Source of the DNA: Heterostelium multicystogenum
Lineage: Eukaryota > Evosea > Eumycetozoa > Acytosteliales > Acytosteliaceae
DNA: 64,000 nt
NCBI GenBank assembly: GCA_003667245.1
Contig: RCNN01000068.1
Location: forward strand, 1 to 64,000
Direction: 5' to 3'
The notes beneath the pieces were generated by a model that made no database searches, had not been told where the DNA came from, and was given only the letters and a program-made list of their open reading frames with translations. Below are positions 31,107 to 42,667 of this stretch, piece by piece. Numbering within the stretch: the stretch's first letter is position 1; every line of letters starts with the position of its first letter. The position numbers were made by a program, and so were the translations under genes.

Positions 31107-31482
31107 TTGGATTGTAGTTTCGCCAAGCCTCTAAATTACAAAACAAATGAAAAACCAAACTATTGGGCACCCCAATGATATAAACAACATGCATTGGATG
31201 ATTTAATCTGCTTTCACAAAAATGACAAAAATTAAAATCAATAAAAATCAGAAAACTACTACCATTTAGGAATTGTTTTTTATAAAAACAAAAAATGAGA
31301 CAACCTTTAAAGATATGACACACAAAAACCTTTTTTTGGTAATACCAAAAATAAAAAAATATTTCATTATTGGATTTTAAAGATAACATTGTTTTTAGAT
31401 ATATAAATGAAAAATAAAAATATATTAAATTCCATTATTTATTGGAAATTCACATAAAATATAATAATAATAATAAAAAATA
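31107..31482. promoter_or_regulatory. Upstream region of the proline-rich gene
   Basis: AT-rich, with (ATA)n just before the start codon. No ORF or motif is supported. Confidence 0.35.
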
Positions 31483-32368
31483 ATGTCAAATAAATATTAT
31501 GGATCTCCTTTGCCCCAACAAATCAGAGGGCACCATTACCACCCCAACAATATGGTGGAATTCATCCTATACCGGCTACCTATCCACCCAGAGGTGGAAT
31601 GGTTCTTCCTCCTTCACCTTCAATGTTGAATGAACAATTTGTTACTCCCAAGGAGTACAGGTTACATATAATCCAGCAACAGGACAATACAAAGCATATG
31701 AACAAAAAACTTTTATCAATTGCACCTTTGTCTGCGCATGAAATAGCTATTGGAAAACATGTTGGTCCTCCAACCAATCCACAGTTTCTACCGAATAATA
31801 TTCAACCACAACCCTATGGTCCTCCACCCCAAGGAATGTTTCCTCAGTATCAACAGGGTCCATTAGGACCACAACAAAGACCGCCTCCTCAATTCCAGCA
31901 ATCAAGAGGTCCTCCCCACCTCAGGGAATGTATTCACAACCACCTCAACAATACCAACAAAGACCACCTCCACAGTACAATCAACAAGTGGTCCTCCACC
32001 TCAGGGAATGTATCCACAACCACCTCAACAATACCAACAAGAGGTCCTCTTCCTCCACCACAAAAACCTCAACAATCTATGCCCTCTCACATGATGAGAT
32101 TCCAAAATCAAAAGTTTGTAGCTGATCCTAACTCAAATTGTGGGCCACCTCCTCCTCCAAACTTGGCTCCTATGGAATGGTACAACCACCTCAACAACCA
32201 ATGAATATACCACCTGTTGGTCCCTCTAAAAAACCAACACCAGTTACCGACCAGGAACCATTTATACTACCACCTTTAAAATCGAATAGCAGTAATCCTG
32301 CCCAAGTCTCTAAACCTACAACAGCACCTGCTCCACCACCTCCTCCTCCTCCTGCACCTAAAAAATAA
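31483..32368 (+). CDS. Proline/glutamine-rich protein with internal repeats
   Basis: The ATG at 31483 starts MSNKYYGSPLPQ. Several frame changes are needed (near 31530, 31660 and 31910-32060) to follow a continuously Pro/Gln-rich protein to the stop at 32366-32368. The middle contains two copies of a unit reading roughly PPQGMYPQPPQQYQQR (nucleotide repeat about 31910-31970 and 31988-32045). The C-terminus has GPPPPPNLAP and a final run of eight prolines before APKK. Polyproline tracts of this kind bind profilin, SH3 or WW domains, so an actin- or RNA-processing-related adaptor is possible. No WH2 or other catalytic domain is visible. It faces the SNAPC1-like gene tail to tail, with 45 bases between stops. 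Confidence 0.55.
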
Positions 32369-32413
32369 AACAATCAAATAAACGAATGTGTAAATTTAAT
32401 TTTAAGGTTTATT

Positions 32414-33739
32414 CTAAGGCAGTCCGGGTATCTTATTAACCAACATTTTTTCAAGTTTCTTACAAGTGTTTGACTCTAACAAATTATTGATCTCATTGTA
32501 GAAGTTCGGCTTTGTTATATTCAATGACTTTGGCACCGTTAGCTAAATAGTTTGAAATAAATATTAGTTGAGTTCTGCAGAAATAGGAAGCTGAAATTGA
32601 ATAATTACATTGTTTCCTTTCTTTGCTTGATTATATTCATCATGAACATTTTTTCAAAACGTCAAGATTCACTAAGCCGTTGAGAAGATTAACGCTAACA
32701 AGCTCTACCGGTATAACGGTTGCACCTGCTGTCACACTATTTGTTTTAAAGATAGGCAATGAAGCAACAGGGGTAATGAAGCTGAATAATGAAACGCACC
32801 CCTTTCCATCAGTATCTTAATACATGATACGGCTCAGCAAGGTTTATACAACTTGAAACAATTGAAATATAATAATAATTCATCCCATATATCTAAAAGA
32901 AAACAATATTTAGTAATAATGCAATCGAATCTTTTATCAATAACTTACTTAAAGTAATGTCCATGGGAATAGGTGGGTTGATGATTTGACAACTATATAA
33001 TACATAGAGTGTGAGTAGATGATCGCTGATTTACTATTTACAGGTTGATTCATAAGAGTGTATCCAATTACACCATAGTAAAGAATATGGACTAACTCTG
33101 GTTGATGTGGCTGAATCTCAAAAGAAATCGTTAAGAATAGACTCTTGCTTCCAAATCTCTTTGAAAGTAGAAAAGGTAAACACAGAAGACTGCTGGAATT
33201 TGAATATGATATTACGAATTGCCTCTAATAACACCTGAGGATTCTTATCAAAAATAATCGGCACGTTCTTTTCTCTTTTGAATCTCGACCATTTATATCT
33301 AAAGCGTCGGCTGCATTTGAATCATCCTTCTTTCTCTTTCTACCTCTATGTGCAAGCGTTGGATTAATTATCTTTTTCTGTGTAACCAATGGTACAACCG
33401 ATGGTGTAGAAGGCGTTGTAGGTGGCGTAGAGGGCGCTGAAGGACCAACAGAACTTGAAGTTGGTGTATCAATAATAGTTTCTTCTCCTGTGCTACTACT
33501 GTTGTAGTTATTAGTAGTTGTTGTAGTAGTGGTTGTCGTGGTGGTTGTCGTTGTTGTCGATGTCAAAAGTTAGCATCTGTTGCATCTTCTTCTATTTGTA
33601 ATTCATTGTCACTGTCATCGATTTCACTTAACAAAGATGATATTTTGGTATTTATTTGTAATGGTTGTATCAGGGGAACAATTATATTTCTTATACTATT
33701 ATTATGATTATTATTATTATTATTATTATTATTACTCAT
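32414..33739 (-). CDS. SNAPC1/SNAP43-like subunit of the snRNA-activating complex (probable)
   Basis: The ATG at 33739 begins an Asn-rich N-terminus. It is followed by an acidic segment (SEIDDSDNELQIEED), a Thr run, a Pro/Ser linker and a basic cluster (HRGRKRKKDD). The conserved region then reads FTFSTFKEIWKQ, ELVHILYYGVIGYTLMNQP, NPPIPMDITL, WDELLLYF and MERGAFHYSASLP. This order matches the SNAPC1 core: a helix with F..FTE.W, a LYLLYGLY..QLCQP helix, a DWDE...F helix and the RAFHFTAMP motif. A short last exon ends at 32414. If correct, the protein would help the DNA-binding complex that directs snRNA transcription. At least four shifts or introns interrupt the frame. The assignment rests on pattern similarity seen by eye. 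Confidence 0.55.
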
Positions 33740-34387
33740 TACTTTTAGTTTCAGTTTCAGTTACTCATAATCGATATATAACAATGGGTCACATCCCACA
33801 AAAAAAAAACTCAAATTATCTTAGTGATAAATTTACTACAAGAAGTTGAGTTTTGAAAAACAAACAAGTCAGAAAACAAAAAACCAAGATCCCCAACTAG
33901 ATACTGTTACAAATCTACTGGAAACTGAAACAATATTTTTTCATTCTTATTGATGAGGTTTCAGTTTCGTCTTTTGATTAATTATTTTGTTATTGGAGGT
34001 TTTAAAATCAAATCTTGATGGTTGTATTTCAAAACATCCCAAACAATAAAAATCCATTATAAAACGAATATGGGTGTAAATTTTTGATCTATTTATAATA
34101 AATAATTTCAATGAATTTGTGATAATGCCCCTACACAAAAATGACCTAGGCGCTCTTTCAACCAAATCAAAACAAAACAAAAAACCTTTTTAACCACTTT
34201 TAAAGATTTTATAGGGGTCGATTTTCCAAAACAAAAATAGAATCGAAATTACAATTTTAATTTATTTTTAATTGTTGTTTTTTTCAGCTGATGGAGGACT
34301 CAATCTAACGTCACAATATATAAATTATTAATTGGCGGACTCCTATAATAATTCTTTTTTCTTATACAAGTAAATATAATTTTCAAA
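33740..34387. other. Intergenic between divergent SNAPC1-like and cysteine-rich genes
   Basis: About 650 AT-rich bases holding both promoters. A plus-strand frame at 33580-33849 is the antisense of the Asn-coding run. Nothing else is supported. Confidence 0.4.
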
Positions 34388-35728
34388 ATGAATACAAAAT
34401 TAATTGTTTTTGTTTTGTTGGTTTCTTTTCAATGCTTTGGCAGCCAATGCACAATGCCAACTTTACGCCTGTGCTGCTGGTGTAAATTCAGCATGTAACA
34501 ATGATTTGTACAACCAAAAGTAGGTGTCAATAATTTGGATTCAATTTCCAAATTCAATACCAATTTTAAATACTTATGTTTATTTTCAAAACAAACAGCG
34601 CTGCCCCCAAAATCAAAATCTACTTTTGGTGATGTTGTACCAGACAACACCATTGTAACCTGTCCAGCAAACACATATTGTGGACCAAATCCATCTTACA
34701 ATTCTGCTTCTTCCAATCCATTGTTGGTTTCAGAAAAAGTCTGTCTTCCACTTGGCAAAGGTGGTGATGTTTGTTCCACCTATCTCTCATCATGTGAACC
34801 TGGTCTCCAATGTTACGGCCAACCTCCACCCATATTGGCCAAACCCGGAAGAACACCAGCTACATGTCAATCACTCTACTATGCTGCGTAAGTATTATAT
34901 TTTTGAACCATTATACTTTATCATTTTACCAACTTGACTTTTAGTTATGGAGAGAAGTGTCAAACCTCCAACCAATGTTCCAACGGATTGGTGTGTGACT
35001 ATAATTCCAAGACTTGTCTTCCAAATTTGAACAATAATGTCGAGTGTACCAAAAACTACCATTGCCCATATGGACAATATTGCAATGGTACCAGATACTG
35101 TGTACCAAGAGCTCCAGTTGGTGGAGACTGTTCTCAAACCACTTGTGCTGAAAACACTCTCTGTACTCCAGATGGTTCAGACTTTAAATGCTATGCTCCT
35201 TTCTCCAGAGCTATTGGACAATCATGTAACTCTCAAACCATTAACAGCCCAGTTCAAGTTTTGAGTGCATGCAGCGAAGGTTCATGCATTGGTGGAGTTT
35301 GCACTAAAGTAGAACTTACCCCAGCCTCAACCAACTGTTCAGCCAGTTCCTGCAACAACGGATTTGAGGGTTGCTTCTGCTCTGGAACTAGCAACACTGG
35401 TGTCTGCAAATCAACACTCCCATCATACACCCCAGCATGTATTACAGCTGCCAAATCATTCTACACATGTGCTGCTGCCAAAAAATGCTCAACCGATGTA
35501 GAATTTATTTCCCCATTCTCGTGTGTCTACCATGAGTGCAAGTCTGAAGCCTGTGATATGATTTCCTCATGCTATACTCAAGACCCAATTAATGGATGCT
35601 TCCCAGAGGGAAAAACAATTTCCAACCTTGGTATTTGTGGTGGAGGTGACCTCGGAGCTTCCTCTGCAAGCATTGTCAACCCATCAATCCTCTTGGTCCT
35701 TTTGGCCTTTGCTTTCATTTTGTTGTAA
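34388..35728 (+). CDS. Cysteine-rich secreted protein with probable GPI anchor
   Basis: Exons are 34388-34519, 34599-34887 and 34945-35728. The start gives a signal peptide (MNTKLIVFVLLVSFQCF). About 30 cysteines follow in short repeated patterns such as GEKCQTSNQCSNGLVCD and CTKNYHCPYGQYCNGTRYC, a disulfide-rich layout seen in many dictyostelid surface proteins and distantly like Dickkopf-type modules. The C-terminus (GASSASIVNPSILLVLLAFA plus a few hydrophobic residues) is a typical GPI-attachment signal, so the mature protein is probably on the cell surface. Two shifts are needed, one near 34436-34442 in the signal peptide and one in the C5 run near 34603. Its function is unknown; adhesion or prey contact is a guess. 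Confidence 0.72.
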
Positions 35729-35815
35729 ACAATTAATAACAAAAATAAATACTGATGTAACATATAAGTTGCTTCATTACTATCCTATTCGGGCTGTTAT
35801 TTTATCACGGGCAAT

Positions 35816-37092
35816 TTATTGGTTTTGAATGATTTTTATTCCGGCATGCTCAAGAGCATCCAGAGCCCACTGAGGACAATCTCCCTTTGGGTATTGCAGT
35901 GAAATAAAACGGTTGATATATTTCTGGCAGTTTGTTGTCAATGATTGATTGTCTAATTTCTCTCATTAAACGCATCTGATAAGCGATGTTGTGATAAGTC
36001 AGTAGTTGGCCACCTATGCTTTCCTTTCCTGCAACAATGTGTAAGTATGCTCTTGTGTAGTTTTTTGCAGACCATGCAATCACATTCACTATCAATTGGT
36101 CCAAAATCATTTATAAACTCTGCAGATTTAAGATTCAGTGATCCAGTGCTCACCAAGGCTGTTCCGAAACGAGCTGTTTCTTGATGGGAATACACAGTCG
36201 AACATATCAACACCAAGTGCAGAGCAAACTACCAAATCCAATGCATATCCAACACCCATCAAATATCGTGGTTTGTTTGGTGGTAATCCAGCAGTGGACA
36301 AAGCTACCATACGCCAAAACGAATCTTTTGACTCTCCACCCGATAGTCCACCAATTGCGTAACCCGGGAAATCTCTTGCCACTAGTCCTTCTATACATTT
36401 CTTACGCAGCTCTGCATCCAATCCACCTTGTACAATTGCAAAAATCACTTGTTCGTCTGTTCTCTTGTGCGCAGCTATACAACGATCGATCCAACGAAGT
36501 GTTCTGTACATTGCTTCCTCTACACGAGGACCTGTTGTCGTAGACGAAACGACATCGTCCAATGCCATCATAATATCAGCGCCAATGGCGTTTTGAATTT
36601 GCATCGATAGCTCAGGTGTCAGAATCATCGTCGAGCCATCGTGAGGTGATTGGAATCTGACACCTTCCTCTGTAATCTCTGCCAGTGACAGCAATGAAAC
36701 CATCTGAAAACCTCCCGAATCTGTGAGCATTGCGCGTGGGTAATTCATGAATTTGTGTAGACTCCGACTTTCTGCATGATGTCAGGACCAGGACGGTGAC
36801 CCAAGTGATAAGTATTTCCAAGCACAACACCAGCATTTAGGTCTACCAGCTGTTGTGATGTCAATCCTTTAACAGTACCTTGGGTTCCGACTGGCATAAA
36901 CATTGGTGTAGAGCAGACGTGATGTGGCAGCGTCAGATTGGCAGCACGTGCCATTCCGCAGGTGGCAATCACCTCAAACTTCAAAGGTGGATTATCTGAC
37001 TGTGGATACTTTACACCTGAGACAATAACATTCTTTGGCTTTACATCAACAACGGTAGCATCAATAACATTACTAGCACCATCGACCATCAT
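35816..37092 (-). CDS. qtrt1: Queuine tRNA-ribosyltransferase catalytic subunit
   Basis: From the ATG at 37092 (another ATG follows directly) to the TAA at 35816-35818, about 420 residues. Family marks are [23 protein letters not shown], the active-site [17 protein letters not shown], the nucleophile region [10 protein letters not shown] followed by TARFGTA, and the zinc ligands CDCMVC with a His about 27 residues on. The enzyme exchanges guanine for queuine at tRNA position 34 (anticodons GUN); eukaryotes use it as a heterodimer with QTRT2. Four one-base shifts are present: near 36764 (base missing), 36177-36179 (extra in T3), 36061-36066 (extra in T6) and near 35921-35935. All motifs survive on both sides, so sequence error is the simplest explanation. 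Confidence 0.93.
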
Positions 37093-38268
37093 TCTGCACT
37101 ACTATTACAAATAAAACAATACAATATACTCGTTAGGAGAACGCTCTTTCGACTGCTCATTCCTTCATTGTTTTGGTTTGTTTTCATTTTTTGATTTTTT
37201 TTTATTTGCCAAACTTGAATTTTAACCGAAATGATGGTTGTCAGACTTAATTATAATATCTTGACCAAACTATTAAAAAAAGAGATATTAATGACCAAAG
37301 AGATCAAGATATATATATATATATTAGTTTGGCCATCATTGTACAATTTATTTGATTACTGATTGTCGTTGTTAACAATTGTGTGAAATTAAATTCACAC
37401 AACAATTCAAAATAATTTAATATGATTTTATCAAACAATCAACTGGGGGAACATATCAAAATGTCATCATCAAAAAAATAACACAAACAAGAACAACAAA
37501 TACATTTTACCTTATTCTTTATTTCAATATTGATAACAAAATAATAATATTATTATTTATATTATTATCATTTATTCATCATTCAATTTATTTGTTATTC
37601 ATTCCTATCTAACAATTTCTATTTTATTTTATTCTTTAAAGTAGTAGTATCTAACAATATTAATAACAATATATAAACTATCAATCAATCAACAAATCAA
37701 AATCAGTTAGTTTAAGAAAACAGTTATTTTTCATTTATTATTATTATTTTATTAATATTATTATTTTTCTATTTTATTTTTATATTTGATCCAAATATCG
37801 TAAATTGGTTGGATTCACATTCAAGTGCATATTCTGTTGTTGTTCGAGTAGGTTGGAAGTTGAAGTTAACAACAGAAAAAAAATTATCAAAAAAAAATAA
37901 AATAAAAAAATTGAATTTTGTTTTTGTTTTTTTTTTTTGGGGAGTAGTTGCAATGCTCGTGAGCAAACTCTCTTGAATAAAAACTCAAACAACATAAAAA
38001 CCTTCTTCTCTCTCCTTTTTAATTATTTATACACTTATTTTATTTGTAATCAAAAGCACTTAATACAACAGCAACTAGTAATACCAGCAATCTACTTATC
38101 ATAATATTCGGGCGTCGGCAAAACTATCTATCTAAATAACCGTATAGAGCCAACAACAAGAACAACAACAATAACCAACTGACTGATCATCACTACTTTA
38201 TATACTTGAATTCTTTTGCTCTATCTTATCACCTAACAGCATAGAACAGATTCAAGTGTTTATATAAT
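37093..38268. promoter_or_regulatory. Shared upstream region of divergent qtrt1 and ddx6
   Basis: Almost 1.2 kb, extremely AT-rich with ATATAT near 37311-37325, ATTATT runs near 37540-37760 and A/T homopolymers near 37880-37945. Both flanking genes read outward from it. The 3' part (38000-38268) is less AT-rich and probably the ddx6 leader. An open frame at 37769-37995 looks like chance. Confidence 0.45.
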
Positions 38269-39776
38269 ATGGCAACTCCAACAAACAAACAAAATGTGAG
38301 TAATATCATCTATCTCTTATCGCATCATCACAATTGGTGAAGATCAGTTTAATTTTTTTTTTTTTTATATTTATGATTAAATCTTTTTTAGTTATTTCAT
38401 TAATTAGATATCTTCATAAATCTTTATTTTTGTTTGTTTATTTTCTCCATATTTATTCTATATTGAATTGATATTAATTTATTTATATAGCCCAATTGTT
38501 GACGACAATAATTGGAAAGCACAATTAGTTTTACCACCAAAAGACGAAAGAAAGCAAACTGAGGATGTAACAGCAACCGAAGGAAATGAGTTCGATGATT
38601 TGCATCTAAAGAGAGATCTTTTAAGAGGTATCTTTGAAAAGGGATATGTAAAGCCATCACCAATCCAAGAAAAAGCAATCCCAATTGCATTAACCGGCAA
38701 AGATATTATGGCCAGAGCAAGAATGGTACAGGTAAGACCGCTTCTTTCTTGATCCCAGCATTGGAAAAGACCGACCCCACAAAAGATTATATTCAAGTTT
38801 TGATTTTGGTTCCAACCAGAGAGTTGGCTCTTCAAACCTCACAAGTCTGTAAAGAATTAGGAAAATATATGAACGTTAAAGTTATGGCAAGCACTGGTGG
38901 AACCAGCTTAAAGGATGATATTATGAGATTGTATGAAACCGTACACATTTTGGTTGCCACACCTGGAAGAGTTCTTGATTTGGCACAAAAGAGTGTTGCA
39001 AACTTGAGTAATACTCATACTATGATCATGGATGAGGTATGTACATTCCTATATATTTTAACTTCCATCCATGCACATATTAATATCTAATTTCTTTTAG
39101 GCTGATAAACTATTGTCACCAGAATTCCAACCATTGATTGAACAATTGATTCACTTTTTACCAGCACAAAGACAGATTCTTCTTTTCTCCGCCACTTTCC
39201 CAGTCACCGTCAAGGCATTCAAGGAAGCCTATCTCCAAAAGGCATATGAAATCAACTTGATGGAAGAGTTGACTTTGAAGGGTGTAACTCAATACTACGC
39301 ATTCGTTGAGGAACGTCAAAAGATTCACTGCTTGAACACTTTGTTTAGCAAGTTACAAAATCAACCAGTCAATCATTTTCTGTAATTCTGTCAACCGTGT
39401 CGAGCTCCTCGCCAAGAAGATCACAGATCTCGGATACTCCTGCTTCTACATCCACGCTAAAATGCTCCAAGCACACCGTAACCGTGTCTTCCATGACTTT
39501 AGAAATGGTCACTGCCGTAATCTTGTTTCATCCGATCTTTTCACAAGAGGTATCGATATCCAAGATGTTAACGTCGTCATCAACTTTGACTTCCCCAAGC
39601 ATTCAGAGACTTACCTACATCGTATTGGTCGTTCTGGTCGTTTCGGTCATCTTGGTCTTGCCATTAATCTCATCACCTACGAAGATCGTTTCTCATTACA
39701 CAAGATTGAACAGGAGTTGGGTACCGAAATCAAACCAATTCCTCCAGTTATTGACAAATCCCTCTATGCTGTGTAA
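38269..39776 (+). CDS. ddx6: DEAD-box RNA helicase, DDX6 / Dhh1 / Me31B family
   Basis: Exons begin at 38269 (MATPTNKQN), 38491 and 39101; the stop is at 39774-39776, giving about 430 residues. Ordered motifs are the Q motif ([10 protein letters not shown]), motif I (GTGKT after one missing A near 38718-38722), [16 protein letters not shown] (split by the second intron, DE in exon 2 and AD in exon 3), SAT, a FCNS strand, RGIDI and [10 protein letters not shown]. The C-terminus [17 protein letters not shown] matches DDX6. These proteins repress translation and promote mRNA decapping in P-bodies. Two one-base errors are evident: the motif I deletion and an extra A in the A4 run at 39357-39360. 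The first exon junction is also out of phase by one base. An essential gene with a destroyed Walker motif strongly points to sequencing error. Confidence 0.95.
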
Positions 39777-40689
39777 ATAGCAAAAACAACAAACAACACC
39801 TACCAACTGAATCCAAAACCGATCAAAATAACCAATAACAATGATAATCAACATGGAAATAATAACTAAGACAACTCATAATAACCCAATATAATCAAAT
39901 CAACAAACCACAGCTCACCTCAAACAAAGAAGGATCTATTCTTTTTTTTCTTTTCGATCACAACTTGAACGCCAGCTCTTTTAATCTTTCACCCAACGAA
40001 ATTAGCATGAATCGTAAGAATGGATGATCAATCCTTCTCTTATGTTTAAATCACCTCAACTCACCATCTCAACACAAACCAACCCAAAGTATTTTTGTAC
40101 TTTTTGTATGTAAGACCCTCCCAACCATTCAAATTGACAACTCTTATAATTGTTCCAACAATTATACAACAACTCCTCAATTGCTTTGATATTCTTTACC
40201 AAGAGTTTAAAGCAAGTATCACCATTCATTCACTTCAACCAACTAAAATGACACTATTTATTCTTTATTCGCTACATTGATTCACCAATCACCTAACACC
40301 CTCATTCACAAATTCAAAAACCCTCCCTTTTACTTGACTAACATAAAGAATAAAATTTAACAACGACTATTAAACCACACCAAAAATAACAAAACTGTTT
40401 TTCATTTAAGTTTTATGAACATCAAAGAATCGACCACCAACCGTTATCTCCAATTTCTGAATAACCACCAACAACTTGAATACATCTTTATGAGATGTAA
40501 CATATGAATTCATAGCTCTTGTTCTGAATCTGATCCTTTTATAAATAATTGAATTAGGAATTGGCACTGATCTTGTAATCTAATATAAACCAAACTACTG
40601 TATAATATAAAATAGTATTTCTCAGAGTTTTGAATGCTACAACTTGAAGTTTGAGTAGTTTATTTTTAAAAATTCAAATCAATTCATTA
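39777..40689. other. Intergenic between ddx6 and the ankyrin gene
   Basis: About 900 bases: a ddx6 3' flank rich in CAA/AAC, then the ankyrin promoter. No ORF with coding character, hairpin or RNA gene was recognised. Confidence 0.4.
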
Positions 40690-42447
40690 TGTCTCACCAC
40701 AACAAGCAAGACAGATATCGAGAATGGCAATAGATATAGATCTAAAAACAACAACGTTGTTCAAATCTATTTTAAAGAATCAATATATTAGATGTATGGT
40801 ATTCGATTATATACATTGGATACATGTTAAATTATTTGGTCAGAGGTTCATTTACTATACATATGTCGATGGTTATGATGGATTTAGGAGGAAGGTGCTC
40901 AAGTTTGACCAGTGTTGGAGTGTAAAATGGCTGGTGGAGAATCGTTACATAAATCTGATTATTGACCGACTGAGAATGAACAAGCGATTGAGCTTTGGAG
41001 ATGGTGACATGATTTTAAGAGTGTTGGAGCTCGTGACCAATGTCAATCAATTCTTATATCTGGAGAACAGACTTGCTAGTTTGATCGATAGTAATTATGA
41101 ATTATTGTTAAATTCTATTGCACTTTGCCCTATTGAGGTGTTGAAGGGTTGTTGGCGACATCTACTATGGAACATTTAGAGCTGTCGATAAAGCTGCTAC
41201 CATGGTTACCTTGAGAACATCAAGTACTTGATGGATCGAGGATTGAAGTTCTCGCTAGATGCATTGTCAGGTGCCTCTAAGAATGGACATCTAGATGTTG
41301 TTCGCTACCTTGTCGGTACCAATCTTGTAAAAAGCTCTCACTTGAAGGATCCTGATCCCATTGATAACGCTGCCGAGCATGGACACCTGGAGATTGTGAA
41401 ATATTTACATTCGATTGGCGCAAATTGCACAAAGAGAGCTATGGACAGAGCTTCTTCCAATGGACACTTCAAGATTGTCCAGTTTCTTCATGAAAATAGA
41501 ACCGAGGGATGCAGTGAACTAGCAATCGATGGAGCATCTTTGAATGGGCACTTGGAAATTGTTAAATACTTGTATGAAACCAAAGTGCTACATGCACGTC
41601 TTCAGCTATTCGTATGTGTTGTAAAAATAACTCTGACGGTCAGATGGTGTCGTTCTTTCTTGACCATCCTAGTCTTATTCAAAATACACAAGAGTCTTCT
41701 GCTATTATTACGGCACTCAAGAATCAAACTAATCCTGACTACCCAGCTGTCAAAATTCTCTTGGAAAGATATCCTCCTGCAAGATTACACCTAATGTATG
41801 CAATCTCCGCAGCGGTAGCCACCAACAATGTTGAAATTGCTGAGCTCATCGTACAAGCTCTCGCCAAGCAGAAGCCAGACTGGGAAACGGCTTATTTCAA
41901 TATTTCTTTGAACAAGTCAATCCAGCGTCCAATGCTTGACTGGATCAATCGTCGAATACCAGTGGCCTGTACGGTCAACTCTTATCAACCTTATCCCGAC
42001 ATCAACTTGACGATCATCAAGTACTTAGTGGAGGAGCGTCAATACGATATCACTCCGAGTCTAATTCAGAGTTGTATCGAAAGCGAAGATAGTCTCGAAA
42101 TAGTACGCTACCTACTGCCCAAATGCACAGAGCCGCTCACACCAAGGATTTTATTTGCAGCAGCAAGGCTGAATCGTCTTGATGTTATAAAGTACCTATT
42201 AGACAATACACAACTCCAATATACCAGAGATACAGTGGATATCGCTGCAATGCATGGATACTACGACTTATTTGTCTATTTGATGGAGAAAGATCCTCTG
42301 GTTGGAAATAGCTCTGCCTATGAATATGCAAAGACATTTCACTACCATGATATTCTTCAGTATATCAAGAATGGCAACAACAAAACGACCAAACCAAAGC
42401 ATTCTAAGAAATCAAGGCATCAAAAACAAACACAACCAACACAATAA
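40690..42447 (+). CDS. Ankyrin-repeat protein, dictyostelid NRTEGCS-type family
   Basis: The start is ambiguous. An ATG at 40690 opens a 14-codon frame (MSHHNKQDRYREW) that meets a stop, and the main frame starts with MAIDID at 40724. The N-terminal 140 residues resemble the conserved leader of this family (RCMVFDYIHWIHVKLFG, later a helix-rich block). Repeats follow, of the form NGHLEIVKYLHENRTEGCSE with about 26-33 residues each, from about 41240 to 42400. The frame shifts near 41150 and near 41600. The tail is basic (KPKHSKKSRHQKQ). The protein is probably cytosolic and acts through protein binding; no catalytic domain is visible. A related gene is at 60836. The repeats are typical of a family greatly expanded in dictyostelids. 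Confidence 0.75.
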
Positions 42448-42667
42448 ACAATGTCCGTATTGTTTTGTATTATTATCAGCAACAAGGTCAGCCTGACAAA
42501 GCACCAGCATTTTTTTATTTTTTCATTTTTATGATTTTGAAGATGATGTGTGTACTTCATTGAAACAAAGCACACGACAGTCATACTTTTCATTCATTCT
42601 TTTATTATTTATATTCATTTATTTATATTATATATTAAAGTATAGATAGAGATAGATAGATAGATAG
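42448..42667. repeat. Upstream region with GATA microsatellite
   Basis: A short AT-rich gap containing a GATAGATAGATAGATAGAT run at about 42648-42668 directly before the nucleoporin start codon. It may affect spacing of the transcription start. Confidence 0.6.

Noticed and set aside
33580..33849. Plus-strand Tyr-rich frame of 89 codons.
   Set aside because: The tyrosine run is the antisense of an Asn-coding AAT run at the start of the SNAPC1-like gene.
37769..37995. Two overlapping minus-strand frames upstream of ddx6.
   Set aside because: They consist mainly of A/T homopolymers, are poor in codon diversity and lie in a divergent promoter.
40095..40280. 61-codon plus-strand frame after ddx6.
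   Set aside because: It begins in the 3' flank, has no homology or coding bias, and is most likely a chance frame.
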